This document shows positions 15,001 through 26,434 of a stretch of 64,000 nt of DNA, piece by piece. This DNA is from Trichoplax sp. H2 (lineage: Eukaryota > Placozoa > Uniplacotomia > Trichoplacea): contig NOWV01000125.1 of NCBI GenBank assembly GCA_003344405.1, positions 161,901-225,900 of the forward strand. Reading direction: 5' to 3'. The position numbers and the translations under genes are program-made. The notes under the pieces are model-generated. The model did no database searches. It was given only the letters and a program-made list of their open reading frames with translations, and was not told the DNA's origin. Position 1 is the stretch's first letter. Each line of letters opens with the position of its first letter.

Positions 15001-15075
15001 CAATTCAGTTCCATGGTGAAGATTAGGAGTTGATCTCGTAATATCTAACGTATCTTTAGTATGCAGTCTTGACAT
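3712..15075 (-). CDS. OSBPL1A: Oxysterol-binding protein-related protein 1, long form (ORP1L)
   Basis: ORP1L is a lipid-transfer/sterol-sensing protein that in vertebrates sits on late endosomes and lysosomes, binds Rab7 through ankyrin repeats, contacts ER VAP proteins through an FFAT motif, and carries sterol or phosphoinositide in its ORD. Thirty-one exons can be joined with every phase matching, giving 994 residues (human long form about 950). Order: ankyrin repeats (about 50-255), PH (about 264-393), coiled coil (about 394-490), FFAT-like SFYDVNS in an acidic stretch (about 508-516), ORD (about 555-994) with the signature [10 protein letters not shown] and a C-terminus [14 protein letters not shown] typical of ORP1 rather than ORP9 or ORP10/11. 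Start chosen at 15075 because exon 1 (14929-15075) splices in phase to the first ankyrin exon and runs into the ankyrin-like [11 protein letters not shown]. The first intron (1.76 kb) holds a tandem repeat. Only one ORP1 copy is seen; the short-form (ORD-only) promoter known in mammals is not evident. Confidence 0.95.
6711..7452. repeat. Two-unit degenerate tandem repeat in an OSBPL1A intron
   Basis: Unit 1 (about 6711-7066) and unit 2 (about 7078-7452) share ordered blocks, e.g. GGCTAACATA, TTTAATACAAGTAATTACT, and GAGGCCAATCTA near the end of each unit. They differ by many substitutions and small indels, so the duplication is old. It accounts for most of the 1.15-kb intron that splits the SHHPP motif. 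Confidence 0.75.
9268..15075 (-). other. OSBPL1A: ORP1L exons 1-16: ankyrin, PH and coiled-coil half
   Basis: Exons read on the minus strand: 14929-15075, 13115-13166, 12903-12988, 12666-12740, 12398-12509, 12177-12262, 11576-11652, 11397-11464, 11071-11138, 10924-10968, 10647-10720, 10452-10515, 10265-10366, 10000-10122, 9463-9645, 9268-9375. Ankyrin hallmarks: [47 protein letters not shown] and [15 protein letters not shown]. The PH domain starts [19 protein letters not shown], with the usual lysine/arginine-rich beta1-beta2 loop, and ends with KWLNALSHH. The coiled coil is rich in Gln, Glu and Lys (exons 15 and 16). Confidence 0.92.
13775..14046. repeat. Tandem repeat of about 140 bp in OSBPL1A intron 1
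   Basis: Two adjacent units (about 13775-13925 and 13926-14046) share TTTCYTGACC, TATCATTA and GAGGTAACTTAAG followed by CCGTAGCAG or CTGTAGCAG. No coding potential is seen in it. Confidence 0.65.
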
Positions 15076-17852
15076 AGTTAATAGTTGATGGCCGTAGTTA
15101 CCTTCATTATCGACAATTTTCTAGAGAAATTGCCTTGATTTTTTAAATTAGAAGATAATAGTATTTAATTACAATATTATGAAAGCTTGCTTTACTTGAA
15201 CACAACGTTGTTATTCGAAGTAAATTTTGATGCGAATTGGTTCGGTAGCTATTTTTTAAAAATAGTGAAAGATGCAAAGCGCTAGTAATTCTTAATAGCA
15301 AATATTCAGCGATAGACCATAGTATAGTACATGATCTAAATGAATAGAGTATATGCTTGATATTTTTAATGGCCAATAGCAGTAGATTTAGGGGGATGAC
15401 AGAAAGGGAAATATAATTTATTCATGGTGATTCGCTATTTCGCTAGCTCTATTAATTCTGAATCATACCTATTGATAAACTGAAGATAGCTCTGATCTTA
15501 TAACTATTTTAGTTATCCACTACCTGCGTGTTGAATCAGTTATCCATAACACTTGAATAGGAATAATTAAATAAATTAATAGAGGTATAAATAGGCCATC
15601 ATATGTTCAGCATATGACAAAATGATGATTATGAATTACAAATTAGGCTAGTGATCTGAAATAAAAGCCATAATTTAATTATAGACAATAATTATTATTT
15701 GCTATAACGCTCGTCCAAATATATGAAACATAATTTGACAAGGTGTGTTATCGCTGGAATTGCGGAATAAACATATTATCGGGCAATAATGCTATGAATA
15801 AGTTAGGAATAAGTCGATCTAGCCTTACAGAATCACAGCTTTGATCAATCTACTCTTAGAGTCATTTTGTAAGTTATGCTTGCTTTCGCTGATTCGTCGG
15901 TGAAGTAATCAATTGTAGCTCGCACAGATATCCATACAGGCTTTCTAGATATTCAGCAGATAGAAAGAAATTTGGTGTTAGCCAAGATTGAGCTGTAAAT
16001 TTTGAGTATACCCTACTTCTGGTTATTTTAGATTTAAGAGTAGCATGATACGTTGCAACCGCAAGAGCAGAATGTTGATGGATGATTTATGAGTTATTGA
16101 TGGGATTATCCTGAACGGATGCAGATATTGAAAAATGGTATTGGTCGGCCTAGAGCCTTCATCAGAAGGCATTAATTTTGAGGCAGTTGTATTTAGCCGG
16201 TATAAGAAAGGCAGACATAATGCAATTCTGTACGAATAAGTGTTGCTTGTACTTAACCGTAGATACAGGGGTTTAAAATATTTTAAAAGAAGTATGCAGT
16301 GATGAATAACCAGCGAATACATTGCAGATCAATTATAAGGCTTTAGAATTTAGAGATCTTATGCTTTAATATTAAAAAGATGTACAGATTAAAATGGACA
16401 TAATCGCTGAAAAATGTGACGATGTGGAGGAGATACAACCTTTTAGAATCAAATCCATTTATTTTCGTGTAGCGGTGGATGTATATGCGTCTAGACCGAG
16501 TTCAAAAGAAACGTCTATAACTATGAAATGGAATAATTGGGATTGGTGTTTTGTTGTAGGTGTTAAAATATGCAGGAGTCTAAAAGTGTCAATTTAATCT
16601 TTCTAAACTTTAAAGTGGTGGCAATCATTCTTTTAGGATAGAAAATAATCATGTAGGATACGAACCAAATGTACCCGAACGCTTAATATTCAACTTTAAC
16701 TAGTACATGAAAAAAATTATCATCTAGGTCGGTCTATTTCCTATCTGTATCTAGACTGACAAAGTAACAGTAGAATACGATACAACTGATTTAATGCTCC
16801 AATTCTTACGGCGATCAAACGTATCTTGACATATAAATATTTTAAGGCATAAAAGGGAATAGCTGTATCAAAAAATAATGCAGGAATATTAATCCGGTAA
16901 CGCGTGTATTTGCCAAATCAAAGATATTAACGTTGAGGTTAAAATGAATCAGTCTTATTGCTTTCAATCTAAAAAGTTAGGATAGTTTTGCATACTATGC
17001 AATACACACGGTGAGCATACAGTCTTCTTAGTGGAATTTGGTATGCGAAGCATTGGCATGCTACGCTGATGTTTAATTTTATATTTCATTTTCAAAATAT
17101 GTAAATAAGTTTCTAGCAATGATCAATTTAATTACTTACTATAAATATAGACTATTATGGCGAAAATAGGTTTCCAAAATAACATGCGATTAGCTTCCAA
17201 ATGGTGATTTGTGATTCATATTTTAGATACCAATAATAATAACGAAGCTATCGATATAACAATAAAGGCCAGGCCATTCATATTCCTGCTGTAAGGAACT
17301 ATTTAACGAAATTGAATGAATGGATAGACTAATAAATTGGAAAGTATTTCGATATTAAGCGAGTTATGAAAGTACGTTGATGCTATGAGATTCTATGAAT
17401 TTCTACAATAACATTATTAAGCTTACTTTAGCCAATAGCATCAACCGATTGTTGCATCTTATGGTTGGTATGGTGATGAAACAAGCACATTTTGAAGAGA
17501 AAAAATGCTACCTTAGCTTTGAGATTTAGTACAAAGAAAAGGTATCCAAATTGTAATAAGCTAGAAGGTGAGGTAAAATTTGACTATATGTATCGATAAA
17601 TAGAGAAGACATAATTGTAAAATTACGTGTTACATTCTTTTAGAATTATATCATTTACAATGAGTGTACAATCTCATTTTAAGCAAGTGCAAAACAGGCA
17701 GTAAAACTTGACTACGTATCAAGGTAAATGCAGAAAACTCAACTCTATGGACCTTGATTAATTTTTTATCATTTTAAAAATTACATCGATTAAAAGTGTA
17801 TTTATAGGCTCAGTATATTGGCAATCATTTGTACATGGACTACATGTCTCCA
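15076..17852. other. Intergenic, no recognised gene
   Basis: Upstream of OSBPL1A and downstream of the first TSPO gene. Several ORFs of 60-100 codons exist (16023-16322 minus, 16394-16597 plus), but none has recognisable motifs or splice partners. Promoter elements of OSBPL1A cannot be picked out by eye. Confidence 0.5.
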
Positions 17853-19086
17853 TCATTCTAGTTTTGTACGAACTCTATTCATGGACCAAATAGTAATATG
17901 AAGTAAGCTCATGAAAGCAATCCAAACAACGTACGGCAGTACCAAATAGAACGCCATCTCATTGATAGGTAGAAATAAAATTGCGCAATAGCCACTTACA
18001 CCAGTTAAGACTATAAGATTTAAAGCAGCCTACAGCAGAATATGGGAAAATAACATAGTTAGCATCAAGCTGAGACATTAAATCTGCAACCTTTTGTGTA
18101 TAAACATGACTATGCTTGTGCAGATTGCATATTACGATTATTCTGCAAACAGATAAGGGGAAATCTATATATAATTGTCAATGATTTTTCACAGAATAAG
18201 GTGTAAAACTATTACTGTAATATTATTGCATTAATCTATTGCCTGCCATTCAGTTATTTCGCCTATCAAGACTCGTGATTGCTAAAGTACTACTCAGCGA
18301 TAAAATTAGTTTTTAAGCTATAAAACGATTCATGCATTCTTGCAAGTCGATGCCCATATTGATTGCATACTAGTTATGACCGCCAGGATGGTCTATACGC
18401 GTATTACTGTCATTAAGGTAGACTTATTATTGTTATTATTTATTGTGTATTCGTAAAATAAAGTATAACTGCAATTAAAACTGGATAGAAGTTGATTGTA
18501 TGTTATCCATTTGCAAGACACCAGGAGAAAATTAAGGTATCAACCATATGATATGAGTACTTCCAATATCTATGTCATCATAAGACAAGGCAGCAAGACA
18601 GAGTTGTAATTAAGATCAATCTATTGTAACTTCTGTATTCTGGTAAAGCTAATGTATAGCCGTCCATGTAATTCGATGAAAAATTGGGTAAGCAGTCATA
18701 ATAATTATGGTTATCGTTAATTGATTACAGGATAGCAGGATAATTCACAGTGATATTACTACAAGGTGTTATCACCTTACCATTGTTAAGCTTTGGATAT
18801 TGTAATAACATAGCTGCCATGAAAGGTTGAGGAGTACAATAAGTGCATAAATGCATAATGGAAATTTAGCTGCACCTTGTAGTCCTTGGCCATCAATCCA
18901 AGTTAAGTAGGATGCAATCCCAATACAGGTGTATAAAGTTGCCCAAGTTAAGGTCGCTATCCAGAAAGATGGATTCCATTTGGGCCTTTTGACACATGCA
19001 TAAATTTCCTTTTTCTGATTCCTTGTTAAATATTGAGCAATGATTCCACTTAAATGCGGTAGTACTATTAAAGCAGCTGCAATCAT
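17853..19086 (-). CDS. TSPO: Translocator protein (TSPO/PBR) paralogue 1
   Basis: TSPO is a five-helix protein of the outer mitochondrial membrane (or endomembranes) that binds porphyrins and cholesterol. Two exons, 18781-19086 and 17853-18029, join in phase 0 with a canonical GTAAGG donor, giving 160 residues (family about 160-170). The core motif is present in modified form: RPKWNPSFWIATLTWATLY followed by IGIASYLTWIDGQG. Five hydrophobic segments are visible. It diverges from the second copy: the usual Trp-Gly-Pro after the Asn is replaced by WIATLTW, and the cholesterol-recognition (CRAC) region reads LLHITIWSMNR with no tyrosine. Start at 19086 is the first Met of the hydrophobic N-terminal helix. 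It is transcribed away from the second TSPO gene. Confidence 0.94.
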
Positions 19087-19505
19087 TTCCGTTGAATGGT
19101 TTTGTAAAGTATTAATAACTTAAAATAGCCTCTTAATGACTATACAACAATAACGGTTCTCCAATCAAAACAAACAAGTGCTTGCTAGTTGCAATACCAT
19201 GATTGGTATGTTCAATCAGGGCGTTAAACAATAATATTGTTCATGGAATGGAAGGCTGATTGATGAGGCAGAGAATTGTTGAAGGGAATAATCAGACTCA
19301 AACTCAATTCTTGGGAATAAATACGATAGATCTTTCCACCTCTAGCCACTGTTACCTTTTACTGTAGTCAGTAGGAATGTCTTCCGAGTTGCTAAAAGCA
19401 ACTTGCTTTAGGAAAGCCTCATTCGATTTAGACGTCAATATTGTTCTGCGAACTTCAGACCTGACGGGGTCCGTACATCAGTCTGTAACTCGTTGGAGAG
19501 ATAGT

Positions 19506-20590
19506 ACTGCGGCTGTGCAGTACCCGATTGAATAGTACTGAAGTACAATACTGTAGTTTCCTTTTCAGAGCCGTCTGGATTCAATCACTAGCGGAATGTG
19601 TTTCAAAAAGTACTGTAGATGGCAGTACACTGTACTGTAGAGTACAGACTCTGGTGGTATTACGACGTGGCATGCAAAATGGTTGAAGTGACCGTACATG
19701 TAACAGCGACTCATAGTTTGTATTCGAAACTTGAAAGCAATACAATTCCAGTATTGAATACTGCAATAAAAAGTAAAAAGTAATCAAAATATCAAGAGCC
19801 AATAGCTCAAGGTTGCACTGATCTGTCTGCATGGAATTGGAGGCAAATTGAAAGTCCATTTCTTCACAATTTAAAGATATAATTTAAGGCAACACTATCA
19901 TTGCTGAACGTCTTTCCATCATTTTAGAGGGCTCACCACGCCCGTGTAATAGTGGTCTTATAGAGACTTTGATCAAGAGGCTACACACCAGGAATCGATC
20001 GTTCTTTAGGGTACCATTACAGTACACAGTACAGTAGAGTAGAGTACTGTATTGTACACTGTACACGGTAGCAGACTAGAAGCTGTTAAAATTGAAATTT
20101 CTTAGAACGTGAACCCTCCTTAATTACAACTATCAAGAACTCAACTTCTTCCCTGAGCTAAAACGAAATCGACTTTAACCATCTACATGACACGAATGTA
20201 AAAAATCTTAATCACCAAAATTTGCAAGAAATTTCAATTTGAACAGCTTTTGCTATAGAGAAAATTGAAGGGATCCAAATCGATCCATACCACTAGACTA
20301 CAGTACATACTGTACAGTATAGTGTGTGTACACTGTACTGTACGGTACTGTACAGTAGTACACTGCAAAATTACACTACACGACACTCGCACAGCTTCAC
20401 AAAAGCAGCGACTTGACAAAAGTCAAGTTAACACTGAAAAAAGTGTTCTCAACTGTTCAATGTTCATATTATTAGGAAAAAACACTATGGTGTCTCATAG
20501 GGCTGGCACTGTACAGTACAATCAGGATTTATCTCTTCTTCAGTAATAAGCCCCCATAGTAAGCATGTGCTGTGTACTGTACAGTATGAA
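19506..20590. repeat. Clusters of GTAC / TACTGTACAGTA palindromes
   Basis: The tetranucleotide GTAC recurs at far above background: eight times in 20302-20361, four in 19608-19650, six in 20009-20065, with further copies at 20514-20519 and 20575-20583. Adjacent copies form nested imperfect inverted repeats built from CTGTACAG/ACTGTAC units. Smaller relatives appear at 21977-21996 and 22551-22560. Confidence 0.85.
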
Positions 20591-20651
20591 CATGTTCAAA
20601 TCTCCTAGCAACTCGATGACGTAATAAAGCGAGTAGTCCAAATGTCCAATA

Positions 20652-20799
20652 CAATGAAGCCTTTACAAAAGGTCCTCTGAAGGAGACCGGTGACGGTAAA
20701 GTACACGATCGAGTTAACGCTTGACCCCATTGAAGCCTATACAAAAAGCTGCTAGGAAGGGGACCCCTGACGCTATAGGAGTTGACGCTTGACCCTATT
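20652..20799. repeat. Two-unit tandem repeat, about 75 bp, GC-rich
   Basis: Units at about 20652-20728 and 20729-20799 share GAAGCCTNTACAAAA, a GGACCCC/GGAGACC-type block, GACG and GAGTTRACGCTTGACCCYATTGA. A perfect CRE-type octamer TGACGTCA lies directly after the second unit (20802-20809). Confidence 0.75.
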
Positions 20800-23110
20800 G
20801 ATGACGTCACTGTGACCCCTTGCATCAATAGCAAGTGTTCCCCAGTGGAGTGGTAGACTAGCGTAGACCTTTCTTGACGCAACTTTCTGAGCCCAGTTTT
20901 GTCAAGACGAAATCACTGGAGGATTCCTACCTTAGGATCAATTCATTGAAGAAAATCGAAAAGTAATTCAACGGTAGGTAGCCAGAGTTAACGGAAAGAA
21001 TATGCAATCAATTGTAGGCAAAGAGATTTTGTTTGTTTCAGGTGGAATCAAATCTCTTGCATTTCTTGATGTTCAGAAAGCGCTCCGTTGAATCCATTGA
21101 GGATCAACTCGTTTTCTGCAGATGATCACGGAAGACTATTGAAGCTTGTTATACGGCTTTAGAAGAAATCAATCTACTGTAGAACATCTGCAAAGGAGTA
21201 GCACAGCATGATTTGATGATGGCATTATTTCTAGTTGCACTTGGCGTAATTTTAACCACGTTCCTGTTGCAGCAATGGACAAATTATTCAGGTTATCGTC
21301 CCATCTCGTTAATATCAATTTCGTCTCTGTTGCTTATTAGATTTCACGCAGCAGAAACCAACCTTGTAGGAAGTGACAAAAATAAGGTAAAGATAAAAAA
21401 TATTCAATCAATCAGTGCATTTTCCACTTCTTATGTTCTCATCGACAATTTGCATAATCGCTTCTTCATATTAATAAATTACAATTCCTTGAAATCAAAC
21501 AATCAAATGGATTACGGATCCTAGCTTGGATGATCCAGGCTGCCATGATTGAACACAGTATTAAGTACAAGGGATTGCTATAAAATTGAAAGTGTCTACA
21601 CTTTTAGTTATGCTGAATGCCGCAAGATCGACCACTATTGATTAATTAAATGGGTAATAGGCCGGTAGAATTATTGGATTAATGCCGGTGCTCGCATACT
21701 TGCATACTTTAAAAATTGCAAAGTACGTAAAACAAATTATGCAAATGACTAGAAATCCAGTGGAGTAATAGCGTCTATTACGCCCATATTGGATACTGGC
21801 TCCATACTCCCTTAGTCCCTTATAATAATTATAATAGAGACGAAACAGGAAGCTACAACACAGTACATTTATACACAGGCTAGTGTTAACGTACAATCAT
21901 TCCATTTTACCCTTACTGCGGATCATGATAGACGCACATGTGTACTCTTCCTGTATGTTACAGTGGCGATATTTTTGCAGTACAGCACTACAGTATCATA
22001 AATCATCACTCATCAATTTAATTTAAAAGGCAAATCAGTTCTTCTACAGCCAGAGGAGAAATGTCTGCCGATATTGGATACACAGCTTAGCCTAGTTCGT
22101 ATAAGCCATTCCGTTTCACTAGTTAAAGTAGTGTTCAATAGCTGGCTGGGCCATTTTATCCCGGTGTTCAAACGCAAAATTCAACAATTTAGAATGTATG
22201 GATTATGCTCACCAATGCAATGATACGCTCTTAAATAAGTGGATAAATGCGATCTGATCTCACTGGAATCGATTTGAATGTTTGTATTTTATTAAAAGTG
22301 AGTTAAGTGAGAGGGATAGAAGAAAAGTTTCTTCTCCATATGTAGTATCTATACTAGACTGCGACAGTATTTATAAGTATAAATATGGTTTACCATATCT
22401 CTTATTAACCAAACTCATAAGCATTATATATACTGTAGAAATAAGAAATATCGTTAAATATCAAAAGACGGAAAAATAGGAAAATTGGCCGTCATTTACT
22501 CTATCTGCAATAGACTGCAGTATTAGTTACAAGTAGAAAAAATGTTTGATGTACAGTATACTGCATACTCGCCAACCAAATTCGTTGGTTGAAAGATTAG
22601 CGTGCTTTGTATAGTAACCGTAAACTACAATCCAAATACTTACATATACTGGTATTTTGTTATTATGAAAGTAGTAAATAGGATATGGAAGCTATATACA
22701 GGCAGTATAGTATCTATTTCTTCCCATAATTGCGATCAAATTTTTACCCTTTCTGCAAGCACCATGTTGCTGCTTTACAGCTATTCTGAAAGGAGATCTA
22801 CTTGCTAATTTTCATGACCGCAGTAGACCTTGACAGTACTTTTCATGTATATACTTTTTAACAAAGATATTGATAGCATCTGATGCTCAGAATGTTGTAA
22901 CTTAAATGCATGCAAATAATTCAATCTGGTAAAAATTATAATTATTCCAAATTTGGGAATTCATTCTTCGCAGATAATGTTATTTGTTGACACTGGTAAT
23001 AATTGTAACTTAAATGTCCTGTAATTTTACATACAATGCATATATTCGTCGTAATACAATGACGATGCACATTGTAAGGTATGACTTTCAAAAGTTCTAA
23101 TAAGTATAAA

Positions 23111-23851
23111 ATGTTTAATAGCATGTCGGACTGGAAAAAGATCGTTCTAGCAATCGCTATACCCGAAACCGTTGGCTTTTTAGGGTCTTATTTTACCAAG
23201 AAGTCCATTAATACTTGGTACAAGCATATTCGTAAGCCATCTTTTACACCGCCCAATTGGATATTTGGACCTATGTGGACACTGTTATATGCTGGCATGG
23301 GTTATGCATCCTACCTAGTTTGGCGTGATGGTGGTGGCTTCGAGGGACCAGCGTTAAAAGCCCTACAGGCTTATGAACTTAATCTTGTATTCAACGGCAT
23401 CTGGACACCATTATTTTTTGGAGCTAAGAGAATGGGACTTGTAAGTTTGCAATAATGTAAAACAATAATTAATTATATCGCTACTTTGACAACGTGAAGC
23501 AATCCATGCATACTTTAATTCTTTACCGTTGAACCTTAACATCATCAGTAATGATAGCTATAGTCAAGAATTTTGAACTGAACAAAAGCTTTAGCATTAA
23601 ATAAATGATGTACGATAATCATTTCATCATCTATCTACCGGATATAACGGTTATTATATTTTATTAAGGCTGGCATTGATATTGTAGCTACGTGGGCATC
23701 GATTGTATACTGCATCCATTTATTTACTCCAATTAATGCAACCGCTGGAAAACTAATGTGGCCTTACCTTGGTTGGGTTTCCTTTGCTAGCCTACTAAAC
23801 TTTTCTATGTGGTACTTGAATCGAAACACTCCATCAATCAAGGAAGACTAG
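23111..23851 (+). CDS. TSPO: Translocator protein (TSPO/PBR) paralogue 2
   Basis: Second TSPO, closer to the vertebrate form. Exons 23111-23440 and 23669-23851 join in phase 0; with Met at 23111 the product is 170 residues (human 169). Upstream (23081) and downstream (23123) Mets are possible starts. Conserved core: RKPSFTPPNWIFGPMWTLLY, AGMGYASYLVWRDGGGF, NGIWTPLFFGAKRMGL, then LMWPYLGWVSFASLLNFSMW. Five membrane segments are visible. The usual CRAC tyrosine after LN is Phe here, though a Tyr four residues later still gives an L-x-Y-x-R pattern. The intron falls after the helix-3/4 motif (KRMGL|AGI), the same place as in paralogue 1 (SLTM|AAL), so the two arose by gene duplication, not retroposition. 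Confidence 0.97.
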
Positions 23852-26434
23852 ACAGTAGACTGTTAATTTTCTCAAATTACACATGCACTATTTTTGTTCT
23901 CTGTTAGACAGTAGTACATTAAATCTTTATTGGGTGTATAGTGGTTTAGCTTTATACGTATAGTATAGTACCGTAATGAATATAGTGAGAAAGTCATGTT
24001 GTGATCATGTTTTGCAATTTCTCATTATGTTTGTCACTTAACAGTTTTAATATCAGCAAGACGTTGCTAGTAAAATAAAACAACACTAAGTTTAGAACTT
24101 ATAGTTTGTACAATGTATTCATTGTTAACAGATATTGAAGAGCCTTAATTCTCGTCAACAATTGTAATTGAATGGGACAGTAGTAATGATACATTATTAA
24201 TGGAGGGTAGAATGGTGTAACAAGCCTGTGAGTGTGCTAACAACTCGAACCTTGCTAAGTACTCTACCCAAGAGGCAATTCTATGCGATCTTATCATCAA
24301 TCGCTTTGACGAAGCTTAGCAAGTAATTATAGTACATGCTATCACGTTTGCTAGCAGATATGAAAGAAGAATGGGTCAATATGTTGTGTCGTTCAATTTA
24401 GCTCCTCATACAATATCGATAACGATATTTTGAAGTATTATTACGTGAATAAATTAGTTGCAAGTGCAAAATTGTATTGCATTCTACTAGGGCAATAAAT
24501 GAATGCTAATCCAGTTTATAAAAAAGCTTACATTAGGTACCTAGTGGCACTGGTGAGAAAAATAATCCGGAGAGAATATTTCCTAGCATTGTTTATAAAA
24601 TCATGAAAACCATATCATCTGTTATGTAACTTACTTTATTTGCAAATTGTGTAAGAATAGAAAAGGAAAGCCTTGAACAGCCAGATACGAGCATTGCAGA
24701 GATTAACTCAATTTAGGCTCTTTAGCTGCCATCATAGCAATAGCAACTTATAAATTCGAGATGGTTTTCCGTTAATAAAACCTGCAGAAATATTACTGTC
24801 ATAACCGTATCGATAAGAGATTCTGCTAGCTGTTGCATTCTTTTAAGTTGACACTGCTATTTGTCTACATTAGCAGCAAAAATACTGATCGTCATATACG
24901 AAAAAGGGAGAAAAGGGAAAAATTGATTACGTCCTATCAAGAACGCTTAAACATTCTTTATTTTGCAATTGTGATAATCCTAATAATGAATTTTAAGATT
25001 AGGCGTAAAACTCTTAGATAGTTTTAAATACGGTGAAATCCTGTAAATTTATTGCCATATTTGAAATCAGAAAATCTTTGTTACGATAATAATTATATTC
25101 AATGTCTACAATTATTGACTCAGATGGCGGCATTTCATTTAAACTAAAATCTTTATAGAAATTAGATTAATGAGGTATACTTTCATGATTAAAATATGAA
25201 ATTAATCATCATTGAACTTAAAAAGATCTACCATTGGCGTTTAAGTTTTCACTTTCTCATCCAAAGAAAGAAATAAATATATTAATATGCCTAATTCGAA
25301 AGATAGAGAATAGAAAATATAAAAGCTGTAGGAGCGATATTACAAATGGCTCATAGCTAATATGAGAATCATAGCGACAAGTAGCGACACTAAGGTTCCA
25401 AATGTCAAAGTCCAATATTCGCTACATTTTTGCGTAAACGGAGAGACCGTAAATATAATTCAGTACGTGTTTAACAGGACTCGAAAACCTTGCTTGACAA
25501 GTAATTAAAAATTAGCTGGTTCATTTAACATTGCAACAAAGAAAAAAATAGTGAATATTGTTGATACGTAACTAACAGGATCAATAGCTTAACGATATGA
25601 AATTTGGCATATAGAAAAAGGGTTGTTGTCCTTAGTATTAAGGCTTTTAACTATTTTCTTAAAATGAGGAAATCTTAAGTAAATAAATCATTAAGATATT
25701 TAGCCCGGCTTTTCTAACATTATCAATTACTATCGAATAATTACCATTTTAAAAATTGGCAATACATTAATAATTGATTAATTATCAAATCAAATCGTTA
25801 CATCTAAATCACTATAAATTATATTAGTTTAAATTGTATTCCATATATTTAAACTTTGCTCATAATTATGTTGTTTGAAAGCGTTATTGACATATACCTA
25901 TATTTAAATTACTTATCCATGCATTAATAACGATCTATTGTAATTGCTATGAAACAATACAAAATCTATATTGTAGTTGAAATATTTACGAAAAACAACT
26001 AACTACCGTATATTTATGTGTCGTAAACAATTTAAAAGTTGCAGCTACTTTCTGTAGTAATTAATACTTAAAATTGATTTATAAATTTGTAGAGTAATTA
26101 TTAACGCCAGTAGATTTTGATGTTGGACTGTAATTACAGCCTTAAAGAAATAGCAATCACCGCTTTCTATAGCTATCATTCTATAAAGTCGTTCTTAAAA
26201 TCTTTAAAGCACATTACTTTTACTGATAGATTCTCACAGGTACCATAATTACAGTTTTATAAATGGTTATCATATACTGTTGTTAATATTGTTCGTTATA
26301 ATTTATTAGATTGAAGGAAATAGATTATTCAAAGCTTAAATATATTTCAGTTGTGATTGAATACAGACTCATATAGAAAGTTGATTTGGATCAGAGTTTG
26401 GAAATATTTCGTCAGACCGTAATTTCAGGCAGCT
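23852..26434. other. Intergenic, no recognised gene
   Basis: AT-rich. At 24203-24272 a hairpin-capable stretch begins GGGTAGA and ends TCTACCC with a TCGAACC block inside; it does not fold as a tRNA. Otherwise nothing recognisable before the GPCR. Confidence 0.5.

Larger units (their letters stand above)
19087..23110. other. Spacer between the divergent TSPO genes
   Basis: About 4 kb with clearly higher GC from about 19.3 to 21.2 kb than the flanks. It contains clusters of GTAC palindromes and a short tandem repeat (listed separately). ORFs at 19581-19859, 20265-20546, 20529-20882 and 21213-21524 overlap each other and the repeats and look accidental. It would have to hold promoters of both TSPO genes; none can be assigned. 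Confidence 0.55.

Noticed and set aside
16023-16322. 99-codon minus-strand ORF
   Set aside because: Leu/Ser-rich low-information sequence, no domain, no splice context; chance ORF in AT-rich DNA.
20265-20882. Overlapping 93- and 117-codon ORFs in the TSPO spacer
   Set aside because: Created by the GTAC clusters and tandem repeat, which lack stop codons in several frames.
21213-21524. 103-codon ORF with a hydrophobic N-terminus
   Set aside because: Hydrophobic start could suggest a signal anchor, but the rest is composition-biased and no partner exon or family is seen.
24203-24272. Possible tRNA gene (7-bp closing stem, TCGAACC block)
   Set aside because: The T-loop block is not positioned 5 bp before the acceptor strand and no anticodon arm forms; only a hairpin remains.
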